NCBI GenBank assembly: GCA_007131295.1
Contig: SLQW01000184.1
Span: 1 to 35,866, forward strand
Direction of reading: 5' to 3'
Length of the DNA: 35,866 nt
Source: Pseudomonadales bacterium
Lineage (GTDB): Bacteria; Pseudomonadota; Gammaproteobacteria; Pseudomonadales; Azotimanducaceae
Below the pieces are notes generated by a model that saw nothing but the letters and a program-made list of their open reading frames with translations, had not been told where the DNA came from and did no database searches. Positions 6,511 to 14,355 of the stretch are shown one piece after another. A program made the translations under genes and the position numbers. Within the stretch, counting starts at the first letter, position 1. Every line of letters starts with the position of its first letter.

Positions 6511-9353
6511 TGGCTGCGCCGAACCCGGTCTCGCCCGCCCTGCGCGTTTTCCTGGCGCTGCTAGCGCTATGGGCACTCCTCGGCTATCTCGCTGTGCCCT
6601 GGATTCTGCAGCGGCTCGCGCCGGGCATCGTAGCCGCGAACACCGCGGCTGATCTGACCCTCAGGGACGTGCATTTCGATCCCTTCCGGCTGCGGCTGGT
6701 CCTGCATGAACCGACTCTCGTCGGTCCGCGCGATGATCCAGACTTCCCGGCCGCGGAGGTCTTCGCCGCCGAGCGGGTGGAACTGCGCCTGCTGGTCCGC
6801 AGCCTGCGCAGCTTCACGCCGGTCGTTGCGCTCGAAGTCGATGCGCCCCGGCTCAATCTCGACGTCAGTCCGAACGGCGCAGTCAACCTGACCCGGCTGA
6901 CCAGCCCAGCGGAGCCGCCCGACCCGAGCTCTGAAGCCGGATTGCCGAGCTTGGGCCTGCAGCGTCTGCTGATGCGCGGCGGGAGCATCGAGGTCCTCGA
7001 TCGCAGCAGGCCTGAGCCCTTCCGAGCCAGCGCCAGCGATTTCGCCCTTGATCTGCGCGAGCTCTGGCTTCCTGACGGCCCACCGGCGCCGCTCTGGCTC
7101 GCCGCCGACGTCGAGGGTGCGAGCCTCGACGTGCGCGGCAGCATCCGGGCAACTCCGGAAACGGATTTGAGCCTGACCCTGGTGGATGCACCCCTGGAGC
7201 TGGCAGAGCGCTGGCTCGCGGGCGAAGGCCCCCTCGCCAGGCTGTCGGGAATCGGCCATGCAAGTGCCCGCCTCACGCTCGGCGCCGACGCAGTACCGCG
7301 GATTCGCGACGGTCGCCTGCAAATCCATGACCTCGACGTGCGCACACCGGACATCTTCGGACTGATGGCAAGACTGCGGCTGCTGCGGATGACCGACGTC
7401 TCAGGCTCCCTGTGGCCGCTGAGCCTCGATCTCGGCGCGCTCGACCTGCAGCAGGGTTGGCTGGATATCACTCATGCCGACGCCAGTCCGGAGCCGGCTG
7501 CGGCGCCCGCCTCGACTGCCGATCCGTTGCCATTCGAACTGCGTCTCGCCCGCCTTGGGGTGCAGGCCATCGACGTAGCCGTCACCGATGCCACGCTGCC
7601 CGTGCCTGCGCGCCTGGCCGTCGGTCTGGAGCGCCTGGAAGCGGAGCGTCTTACCTGGCCTGCGGTCGACGCACCCGCGAGCCCGGTTCGCCTCGACGCC
7701 ATGGTCGCACCCGATGGCCGCCTTGCGTTTCGAGGCAGCGCCGACCTCGCCCGCAACCGGGTCCACGGCGATCTCGAAATCGACCGATTGCCTTTGCCGG
7801 TTGCCGCGCCCTGGGTCCATGCCTACAGCCGTCTCGGTTTGCGCGGCGGGGCGCTGGAATCCCGAGCCCATGCGGAACTCGTATTCGGTGATGGCACCAT
7901 CGGGTTGACGATGAAGCTGGATGGCGCCATCCACGAGTTCGCGCTCGACGACCCCGAAGGCGTCGACCTGCTGGGCTGGCAGCGGCTCGGCGTCGAGGGC
8001 CTCGCGTTCGACCTCGCTGAGCGCAACATAAGTCTCGACCGCGTGGACCTCTCGGCCCCGACGCTGCGCTTCGCGCGGCTGGCCGATGGTCGCACCAATC
8101 TGGCCGGGGTCGGGCCCGTCGCCACCACACCCGAAAACGCCGACGTAATGAAAGCTTCCGATCCGCTGCCTTGGCAGTGGCGGGTGGGACGCTTTGCTCT
8201 CGGCGACGGCGACCTCGACTTCATCGATGAGACCCTAGTGATCCCCTTTGCGACCCGGGTCGAGAATCTGGCAGGGAGCGTGGACGACCTGGCGTCGACC
8301 ACCGACACGAAGGCCCGGATCGAACTCAACGGTCGCATTCCGCCCATGGGCAGCGCCCGCATCGAGGGCCGCGGCATTCCTCTGGCACCCATGGCGCAAT
8401 CGGAGATCGCAATCGACTTCCGCGGTGTGCCCATGCCGCGCATGACACCATGGACCGGCACCTTCGCCGGCTACCGCGTGGCCGGTGGCCGCCTCAATCT
8501 GGATCTGCGCTACCGCCTGGACGAGGGAGCGCTGGAGGCCTCGAACCGCATGGAAGTGGAGGCCATGCGTCTGGGCGAGCGGGTGGACTCACCGCGGGCC
8601 CTGGACGTGCCCTTGCGCCTGGCGCTCGCATTGCTGCGGGACAGCAACGACGTGATCCTGCTCGAGGTGCCCGTCCGGGGCAACGTCGACGACCCGGAGT
8701 TCGATCTGCAGCCGGTCATTATGCGGGCCGTGCGCAATGTACTGACGAATATCGTCAGCGCTCCATTCCGGCTGCTGGCGGGGCTGGTCGGGGCCGGCAG
8801 CGGCGAGGACCTCGACCGGGTCGTCTACGCCCTCGGCAGCTCCGAGCTGACGGCAGATCAGGAGGCACAGCTCATGGCGCTGGAAACGGCCCTGGGCCAG
8901 CGCCCGTCTCTGCAGCTCGTACTGCCTGCGGTACATGCAGGCGATGCGGATCGGGTGATCCTGCGCGAGGCAGCGTTCGCGGCGCTCCTGGCGGAAACGT
9001 CAGACGAGCGCGGAACGGCGCTGCGGGAACTGTTCCGCGCGCGCTACGGCGAGGACGAACTGAAGGCGCTCATAGGGGTGCACCGGGAAGCGGCCGCAGA
9101 CGCCGATGATCCCGACGAGGGCGCTGAAGGTCTGCTGCTCGCCGAGCTCGAAAGTCGACTGCGCGCTACGATCGAGGTTCCTGACGAACGCCTCGAGGCG
9201 CTGGCGCGCGCTCGAGCCGAGGCCGTCTATGTCTACCTTACCGAGGCAGGCATGGGCCCAGAGCGCATCCGCTTCGGAGCCGAAGTCGCCGAGGTGGAGA
9301 GCCAGAACGAACGCGTCCCGCTGCGCTTCGAGCTCGATGCCGCCGATCTGTAA
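6510..9353 (+). CDS. DUF748 (AsmA-like) envelope protein
   Basis: The protein is 947 residues from the ATG at 6510, which overlaps the preceding stop codon and has AGGAAAG upstream; the open frame reaches further back but only through the thioesterase gene. An N-terminal membrane anchor spans about residues 11-33. The rest is a long series of beta-rich repeats with the AsmA-type opening DLTLRDVHFDPFRLRLVL, as in DUF748 proteins. Near residues 750-800 is the family's C-terminal hallmark, FRLLAGLVGAGSGEDLDRVVY, followed by a helix-rich tail with LGSSELTADQEAQLMAL that recalls an OmpA-like segment. AsmA-like proteins span the periplasm and some carry lipids to the outer membrane; that role is inferred here. 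It converges on the Nudix gene with a 19-bp gap. Confidence 0.85.
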   Translation: MAAPNPVSPALRVFLALLALWALLGYLAVPWILQRLAPGIVAANTAADLTLRDVHFDPFRLRLVLHEPTLVGPRDDPDFPAAEVFAAERVELRLLVRSLRSFTPVVALEVDAPRLNLDVSPNGAVNLTRLTSPAEPPDPSSEAGLPSLGLQRLLMRGGSIEVLDRSRPEPFRASASDFALDLRELWLPDGPPAPLWLAADVEGASLDVRGSIRATPETDLSLTLVDAPLELAERWLAGEGPLARLSGIGHASARLTLGADAVPRIRDGRLQIHDLDVRTPDIFGLMARLRLLRMTDVSGSLWPLSLDLGALDLQQGWLDITHADASPEPAAAPASTADPLPFELRLARLGVQAIDVAVTDATLPVPARLAVGLERLEAERLTWPAVDAPASPVRLDAMVAPDGRLAFRGSADLARNRVHGDLEIDRLPLPVAAPWVHAYSRLGLRGGALESRAHAELVFGDGTIGLTMKLDGAIHEFALDDPEGVDLLGWQRLGVEGLAFDLAERNISLDRVDLSAPTLRFARLADGRTNLAGVGPVATTPENADVMKASDPLPWQWRVGRFALGDGDLDFIDETLVIPFATRVENLAGSVDDLASTTDTKARIELNGRIPPMGSARIEGRGIPLAPMAQSEIAIDFRGVPMPRMTPWTGTFAGYRVAGGRLNLDLRYRLDEGALEASNRMEVEAMRLGERVDSPRALDVPLRLALALLRDSNDVILLEVPVRGNVDDPEFDLQPVIMRAVRNVLTNIVSAPFRLLAGLVGAGSGEDLDRVVYALGSSELTADQEAQLMALETALGQRPSLQLVLPAVHAGDADRVILREAAFAALLAETSDERGTALRELFRARYGEDELKALIGVHREAAADADDPDEGAEGLLLAELESRLRATIEVPDERLEALARARAEAVYVYLTEAGMGPERIRFGAEVAEVESQNERVPLRFELDAADL

Positions 9354-9372
9354 ACGGCTGTCTGGTTAGCGG

Positions 9373-9981
9373 TCAGTAGTCGATGGGTTCCCACTCCGGA
9401 TGCAGCAGTGCGAATAGATTGCCGAGCATGCGGTAGGTAAGGCCCCAGACCACGCGGCCGTCCACGTCGTAACCCGGGAAACGGCGCTTTTCGCCGTCCA
9501 ATTCGTACTCCATGAAGGTGTGGGCATCGCCAAGGAGCATCGGACGCAGCGGTGCCCACACCACTTCCGCGACCTCGTAATTGGGCGTGTAGCGCTCCGG
9601 CTCAGCCTGCAGTTCGAATACGTAGGGCGCAATGAGCAGGTCGAGGCGCCGCCCGCGGGCAACGGCATGCGCCTGATCGAGGCGGCCGATGAGGTCGCCG
9701 TAGCTGCCGAGATCAAGCCCGATCTCCTCCCGGGTTTCGCGCATGGCGGCTTCGAGCATGCGCTCACCTGGCTCCACGTGCCCTCCCGGAAACGCCATCT
9801 GCCCCGACCATGGGTCGTTCGGACGCTCGGCACGGCGGATCAGCAACACCTCCGCATCGTCACCCCTGCCGCGCAGAATGGTGGCCACGGCCGCTCGGCG
9901 CGACACCTTCTCGCGCTCCACGCGCTCGTGCTCGTAGCCGGCAAGAATGTCGCGAATGGTGGCTAGCCGCAGGTCCGCCAT
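9373..9981 (-). CDS. Nudix hydrolase, CoA pyrophosphatase (NudL)-like
   Basis: The product has 202 residues from the ATG at 9981; a longer frame would overlap the upstream hydrolase gene. A complete Nudix box runs from Gly67 to Leu89, with E73, R81, E82, E85, E86 and G88 in the expected places. Just before it is LLIRRAERPNDPWSGQMAFP, which resembles the UPF0035 signature of CoA pyrophosphatases that convert CoA or acyl-CoA to 4'-phosphopantetheine and 3',5'-ADP. That suggests the substrate, but other Nudix activities are possible. The gene starts four bases after the alpha/beta hydrolase stop, so the two are cotranscribed. The protein is cytoplasmic, with no signal peptide. Confidence 0.88.
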   Translation of the reverse strand: MADLRLATIRDILAGYEHERVEREKVSRRAAVATILRGRGDDAEVLLIRRAERPNDPWSGQMAFPGGHVEPGERMLEAAMRETREEIGLDLGSYGDLIGRLDQAHAVARGRRLDLLIAPYVFELQAEPERYTPNYEVAEVVWAPLRPMLLGDAHTFMEYELDGEKRRFPGYDVDGRVVWGLTYRMLGNLFALLHPEWEPIDY

Positions 9982-9985
9982 GCGT

Positions 9986-10870
9986 TCAGTGGCTCCGCTC
10001 CGTAAGCCCGGCAATCGCATCGCTGATCGGCACCCAGGTTCCTACCGGAAGGTCGTGTCCCATGCCCTCGATCTCGAGCCACTCCGACTCGGCAATGGCT
10101 GCGTGCGTATCGCGGCCACCATGGACAGGAACCAGCGGATCATCGCTACCATGGATGACGAGCGTCGGCAGCGTGAGCCGCTCGAGCAGCGGGCGACGAT
10201 TACCGTGGGCGACGATGGCCGCCATCTGCCGCGCCGTACCTTGAGGGTAGACGCCGCGCTCGAACGTTCGTAGCGCGCGCTCGCGGGCTCGGGTTTCATC
10301 GAAGGGGAAACCCGGAGAACCGATCACCTTCGCCACCTCCACCGTGCGCGCGACATAACCCTCGAGATCCGTCGGCACCGGCGAGGTCAGCGCTGCCATG
10401 GCTTCCGGCGACGCCGGGGGGAGCTCCGGATTGCCCGTGGTGGACATGATCGAGGTCATGCTGCGCACGCGCTGCGGCTGCCGCAGCGCCATCGTCTGTA
10501 CGATCATGCCGCCCATGGACGCACCCGCGATGTGGGCGCGCTCGATGCCGAGGGCATCGAGCAGCCCAAAGGCGTCGTGGGCCATGTCGTCGAGGGTATA
10601 GGGCACTTCCGGCTTCTGACCTGCCGTGAGCGCCGCGACGAGGGCGCCCATGTCAGGAACCGGCGCGTGGTCGAACTTCGTGGACAGACCAGCGTCCCGG
10701 TTGTCGAAGCGGATGACATGGTGACCGCGCTCCGCCAGCCCCTCGCAGAACGCCTCGTCCCAATGGATCATCTGGGCACCGAGCCCCATGACCAGGAGCA
10801 GCGGGCGTGCGCCAGGGTCGCCGAAGCTGTCGTACTCGAGGGTGATATCATCATGGGTGATGCGCGGCAT
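9986..10870 (-). CDS. alpha/beta hydrolase
   Basis: This is a 294-residue alpha/beta hydrolase fold enzyme. The start is the ATG at 10870, preceded by GGAGGA with good spacing; an in-frame ATG seven codons upstream lacks this. An oxyanion-loop region LLLVMGLGAQ lies near residue 30 and the RFDNRDAGLS segment follows the second strand. The nucleophile Ser118 is in AGASMGGMI, the acid is Asp243 or Asp244 in HGSDDPLVP, and His272 is in GMGHDLP. The VMGLGAQM and DNRDAGLS pattern is common in a large group of bacterial hydrolases annotated as esterases or lactonases, with no defined substrate. It is the first gene of a pair with the Nudix hydrolase. Confidence 0.88.
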   Translation of the reverse strand: MPRITHDDITLEYDSFGDPGARPLLLVMGLGAQMIHWDEAFCEGLAERGHHVIRFDNRDAGLSTKFDHAPVPDMGALVAALTAGQKPEVPYTLDDMAHDAFGLLDALGIERAHIAGASMGGMIVQTMALRQPQRVRSMTSIMSTTGNPELPPASPEAMAALTSPVPTDLEGYVARTVEVAKVIGSPGFPFDETRARERALRTFERGVYPQGTARQMAAIVAHGNRRPLLERLTLPTLVIHGSDDPLVPVHGGRDTHAAIAESEWLEIEGMGHDLPVGTWVPISDAIAGLTERSH

Positions 10871-10899
10871 AGTGTCCTCCGACTGATGCAAGATGGCCG

Positions 10900-10928
10900 A
10901 TTGTCACCAGCCCGGCCGGGCAACACAA
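10900..10928 (-). promoter_or_regulatory. possible sigma-70 promoter for hydrolase-Nudix pair
   Basis: On the minus strand TTGTGT (complement of 10923-10928) and GACAAT (complement of 10900-10905) are separated by exactly 17 bases, about 30 bases upstream of the ATG at 10870. Each hexamer matches consensus only partly. Found by eye. Confidence 0.33.
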
Positions 10929-10989
10929 CGCCGTCAGCGAGCGTTCAGCCTCGCCAGGGCACGCTGCGACACACCGGAGTCTGGAACCG

Positions 10990-11733
10990 ATGAATATGAA
11001 TGCAGCCGTTTGCCACCGTGTGCGAGAACTCGCCGTTTTGGCGCTCGCGGGTTTGTTGCTTCTGCTGGTCCAGACTGGCCAAGCAGACCAGGGCCTGGAG
11101 AAGCCAGCAGAAGAGCGCCGCATGCAGGTCCTCCTCGACGGCCGTGATGTCGGCCTGCACACGTTCCGCTTCGACGAGCAGGACGGGACCTTGCGGGTGC
11201 GCTCCGAGGCTGAATTCCGGGTCCGGCTCGCATTCGTCACCCTGTTCCGCTATGAGCATGAAGCAAACGAGCGCTGGCGCGGTGGCTGCCTGGTCGGATT
11301 GCAGTCAAGGACCGACGAGAACGGGACCAGATTCGAGGTTCAGGGTGAGCGCTCGGAGACCGGGCTCGCGGTGCAGACCCACGATGGCAAGCATGAAGTG
11401 GCTGCAGACTGCCCCTGGAGCTTCGCCTACTGGAGTCCCAGCCTGCGCGAGCGAAAGCTGCTCGTGAATCCGCAGGACGGCGCCATGCTGAATGTGGACT
11501 TCGAGCATCTCGGCAAGCAGCCCCTGCGCATTGGCGAACAGGAGATCGAAGTCGACGCCTGGAAACTGCGCGGCCGCAATGTGACGCCTGGCGGCAATGG
11601 TGAGACCGAGATCGGAATCACGATCTTCTACGACAGCGAGGATCGCTGGGTCGGCCTCGACTCCCCGGTAGACAACGGCCGCACCCTGCAGTACCGGCCG
11701 GCATCGGACGACGTCGCCTACCCGGGCCGCTGA
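10990..11733 (+). CDS. secreted protein resembling DUF6134
   Basis: The 247-residue protein opens with a basic stretch and a strongly hydrophobic segment (about residues 14-28, leucine-rich), followed by a plausible signal-peptidase site near QTGQA/DQ. The mature part begins with a strand MQVLLDGRDVGLHTFRF, then alternating strands and a central CPWSFAYWSP segment, with no catalytic motif that I recognise. The LDG-x-x-VGxHxF opening resembles DUF6134 family proteins, which are periplasmic and uncharacterised. Two Cys residues in the mature part (in GGCLVG and DCPWS) might form a disulfide. A second ATG at 10996 is better spaced from the GGAA upstream and may be the true start. The gene converges on the Hsp70-like gene with only six bases between them. 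Confidence 0.75.
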   Translation: MNMNAAVCHRVRELAVLALAGLLLLLVQTGQADQGLEKPAEERRMQVLLDGRDVGLHTFRFDEQDGTLRVRSEAEFRVRLAFVTLFRYEHEANERWRGGCLVGLQSRTDENGTRFEVQGERSETGLAVQTHDGKHEVAADCPWSFAYWSPSLRERKLLVNPQDGAMLNVDFEHLGKQPLRIGEQEIEVDAWKLRGRNVTPGGNGETEIGITIFYDSEDRWVGLDSPVDNGRTLQYRPASDDVAYPGR

Positions 11734-11739
11734 GTCGGG

Positions 11740-13149
11740 TCACAGGCCCTTCGCAGCAGCGATTCCGAGACCATCGGCAACACTACCGAAGGGATCGTGG
11801 TCTACCACGCGGCCGGGAAAACGACGCTCGAGCAGGCGCTCCACTGCAGGGATCAGCGACGAGCCGCCCGTGCGCACCACGACATCCACCGCTTCCGGCC
11901 GACAGTCGGCCCGCGCGAGAGCCTGGTCTACCGTGTGTCCAACCCGCTCGAGCATCTCGTCGATGAGGTGCTCGAAGTGCTCGCGCGTAAGCTCCAGCGC
12001 GATGTCCAGTTCCGGAAGGTCGAGGGTCGTTGACTCCTGCGACGACAACCTGACCTTAGCGGCCGCCACCTCCTGAAACACCTGATAGCTGAGATTTCTC
12101 GTTATCAAGTCGAACAGGCGCCGGAACTTCGTCCCCGCGGGCGGTGGCTGGCGCATGCAGTCCATCACCGGAGCCCGGAAGCGGTTCTGATTCAGCGTGT
12201 ACCCCACGGTCCAGTTCAGGAGCAGATCTTCATATTGCTCGAACGGGAATCGGGTCTCGATCAGCCGTTCGTCTCCCCAGCGCCGCCACAGCTCGCCTTT
12301 ACCCAGGAGCGGAAACAGCAGTTCCCGAAACATGCGCTGATCGATGTGATCGCCGCCGATGGGGGCTCCGGCGGTGGCGAGAATGCGATGCTCGTCGCCA
12401 TCGAAGCGCAGCAGCGCGAGATCCAGCGTCCCGCCACCGAAATCGAAGGTCAGTACCGTCCCGTGAGCGTCGGCACCGGCCGAGGCACGCCATGACAGCG
12501 CGGCCGCCACAGGTTCGGGAAAGAACCCGAAGTCCAACGGTGATGCGAGGAGCCCGGCGTGGCCGCAGGCCTCCCGCAGGCGCTCGAGCGCCAGCGTCTG
12601 ACTGTTGGGATCTCTGCCCTCGAAGCGTACCGGGTGCCCACAGCGCAGTGGCCCGGCCAGTGCGCCATGACCTTCTCGTTGGAAGCTGGCCTCGATCTCG
12701 CGGCGGATGCGCAGCAGCACCGGGGTAATCAGGGCCACCAACCGGTAGGGCTTGCCGAAGACCATGAGGCGGCGCGTGTGCGGGTCCCCGAGCAGCCGCT
12801 TCAGCCCGCGGAACAGACGCCCCGGCAGCCCGGGATCCTCGAGCGCAGGGCCATACACACGCTGGCTGACCGTCTCCGGCGCGGATCGGCTGTCGGTGCC
12901 GGGTTGGCCGACCAATAAGGAAGCCTCGCCAAGCACCTCCGGCACCAGCTCAACCGTGCGGCCGGTGTTGTCGGCGATATAGCGATCGATGGCGGCCTGA
13001 CCGGTCAGGGTCTGAAAGTCACGATCGATGTAGGTGGCCGTGGGCATCACCGGCGTGTCCGACTCCAGCGGCACCAGCGTGCTGCGCCCGGAGTGAACAG
13101 CCGCGAGCGAGTTCGAAGTGCCGAAGTCGATGCCGATGGCGGTACTCAT
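11740..13149 (-). CDS. Hsp70-family chaperone, YegD-like
   Basis: The protein is 469 residues from the ATG at 13149; the open frame continues upstream only through the CoA-transferase gene. It is an actin/Hsp70 ATPase domain alone: phosphate-1 loop GIDFGTSNS (6-14), phosphate-2 loop FDFGGGTLDLALL (about 235-247), GGDHID near 265, and the adenosine motif VRTGGSSLIPAVERLL near 430. There is no C-terminal peptide-binding domain, which with the CGHPVRFEG segment points to the YegD subgroup rather than DnaK or HscA. It is expected to be cytoplasmic, with unknown clients. It begins two bases after the stop of the class III CoA-transferase gene, so translation is probably coupled, an unusual pairing for a chaperone. 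Confidence 0.9.
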   Translation of the reverse strand: MSTAIGIDFGTSNSLAAVHSGRSTLVPLESDTPVMPTATYIDRDFQTLTGQAAIDRYIADNTGRTVELVPEVLGEASLLVGQPGTDSRSAPETVSQRVYGPALEDPGLPGRLFRGLKRLLGDPHTRRLMVFGKPYRLVALITPVLLRIRREIEASFQREGHGALAGPLRCGHPVRFEGRDPNSQTLALERLREACGHAGLLASPLDFGFFPEPVAAALSWRASAGADAHGTVLTFDFGGGTLDLALLRFDGDEHRILATAGAPIGGDHIDQRMFRELLFPLLGKGELWRRWGDERLIETRFPFEQYEDLLLNWTVGYTLNQNRFRAPVMDCMRQPPPAGTKFRRLFDLITRNLSYQVFQEVAAAKVRLSSQESTTLDLPELDIALELTREHFEHLIDEMLERVGHTVDQALARADCRPEAVDVVVRTGGSSLIPAVERLLERRFPGRVVDHDPFGSVADGLGIAAAKGL

Positions 13150-13151
13150 GT

Positions 13152-14339
13152 TCACGGCATACCGCCGCTGGCTTCGGCCCGCTGCAGTACGCCCTCGTCC
13201 TCGAGCCGTGCGAGCTCGGAGGCATCCATGCCCAACCATTCGCTGAGCACTTCCCGGTTGTGCTCGCCGCGATGCGGCGCCACGCCACGAATGCCGCTCT
13301 CGGCCCGGGTGAAGCGGTACGGGGAGCGGAAGACGCGACGGGTGCCACCGGCACGGTCGGGAACCTCGACGATGCTGTCGCGCGCCACAAGGGTGGGTGA
13401 TTCGGTCACGGCGCGCCGGGACGGCTTCACTTCCCCCCAGGCGAGATTCATCCGGTCCATGGCCTCGATGACCGCCTCCCGGGTCGGCAGGCCACGGAGA
13501 AAGTCGCGCGCAGCCGCGTGCCGGGCGGCGATCTTTTCGGCCAGGGTCGCGCCAGGCGGCGTCGGATCCTCGATGCCGTAGCAGGCCACGAGCTGCTTCC
13601 AGATCCAGCGCAGATCGCCTGAGATCATCAGTGCCCCCGCTGCCGTGTCCCAGACTTCGCTGCGCTGAGCGGGTTCCGGCTCTTCGTCCTCGGGCTCCAG
13701 CGCTCCGTGGAGATGGTCGTCCGTGGCGAGCATGGCGTCGATCATGGCGATGTCGACATGGTCGCCCTCACCGGTCTGCTCGCGCCGATAGAGTGCGGCC
13801 AGCAGCCCGACGAGACCGTGCAGGGAGGCGTTGGTGTCCGCTACCGACAGCGGCAACTCGCTTGCCGGCTGGCCCGTTGCCGCCGCCTGGCGCGCGACCA
13901 CCCCGGACTCCGCGTGGATGATCGGCGCATAGGCCGCACGATGGGACTCCGGACCGTTCTGACCGAATCCGGACACCGAAAGCATGATCAGGCGCGGATT
14001 GTCGGCCGAAAGCACGGACCAGCCGATCCCAAGCCGGTCCATGACCCCGGGGCGGAAGTTCTCGACCACCACGTCCGCCTCCCGCGCTAGCCGGCGCACG
14101 ATGGCCACCGCCTCGGGTCGGGTGAGGTCCAGGCAGATGTCGCGCTTGCCCATGTTCTGCTGATTGAAATAGCCGGAGATGCCAGCGATCTTGCGGCCCC
14201 AGAGGCGGGTCACGTCCCCTTCGGGCGGTTCGACCTTGACCACCTCCGCGCCGAGTTCGACCAGCAGGCGGCTGGCAAAGGGCCCAGCGAGCACCCGGGA
14301 GAAGTCGAGCACGCGGATGCCATCCAGTGGATAGGCCAT
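13152..14339 (-). CDS. class III CoA transferase (CaiB/BaiF family)
   Basis: The protein has 395 residues, the usual length for formyl-CoA/L-carnitine CoA transferase relatives. It opens with the family signature GIRVLDFSRVLAGPFASRLL, then AEVVKVEPPEGD, and LPLSVADTNA supplies Asp168 in the position of the catalytic Asp. The enzyme should move CoA between a thioester and a free carboxylate; the acids involved are not apparent. The start ATG has GGAGAG at suitable spacing. An acidic stretch near residue 215 (EPEDEEPEP) is a variable insertion. It follows the Omp85-like gene by 16 bases and abuts the Hsp70-like gene, so all three are likely one transcript. Racemases of the same fold (alpha-methylacyl-CoA racemase) are the main alternative. 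Confidence 0.9.
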   Translation of the reverse strand: MAYPLDGIRVLDFSRVLAGPFASRLLVELGAEVVKVEPPEGDVTRLWGRKIAGISGYFNQQNMGKRDICLDLTRPEAVAIVRRLAREADVVVENFRPGVMDRLGIGWSVLSADNPRLIMLSVSGFGQNGPESHRAAYAPIIHAESGVVARQAAATGQPASELPLSVADTNASLHGLVGLLAALYRREQTGEGDHVDIAMIDAMLATDDHLHGALEPEDEEPEPAQRSEVWDTAAGALMISGDLRWIWKQLVACYGIEDPTPPGATLAEKIAARHAAARDFLRGLPTREAVIEAMDRMNLAWGEVKPSRRAVTESPTLVARDSIVEVPDRAGGTRRVFRSPYRFTRAESGIRGVAPHRGEHNREVLSEWLGMDASELARLEDEGVLQRAEASGGMP

Positions 14340-14355
14340 GGTGTTCTCTCCGTGA

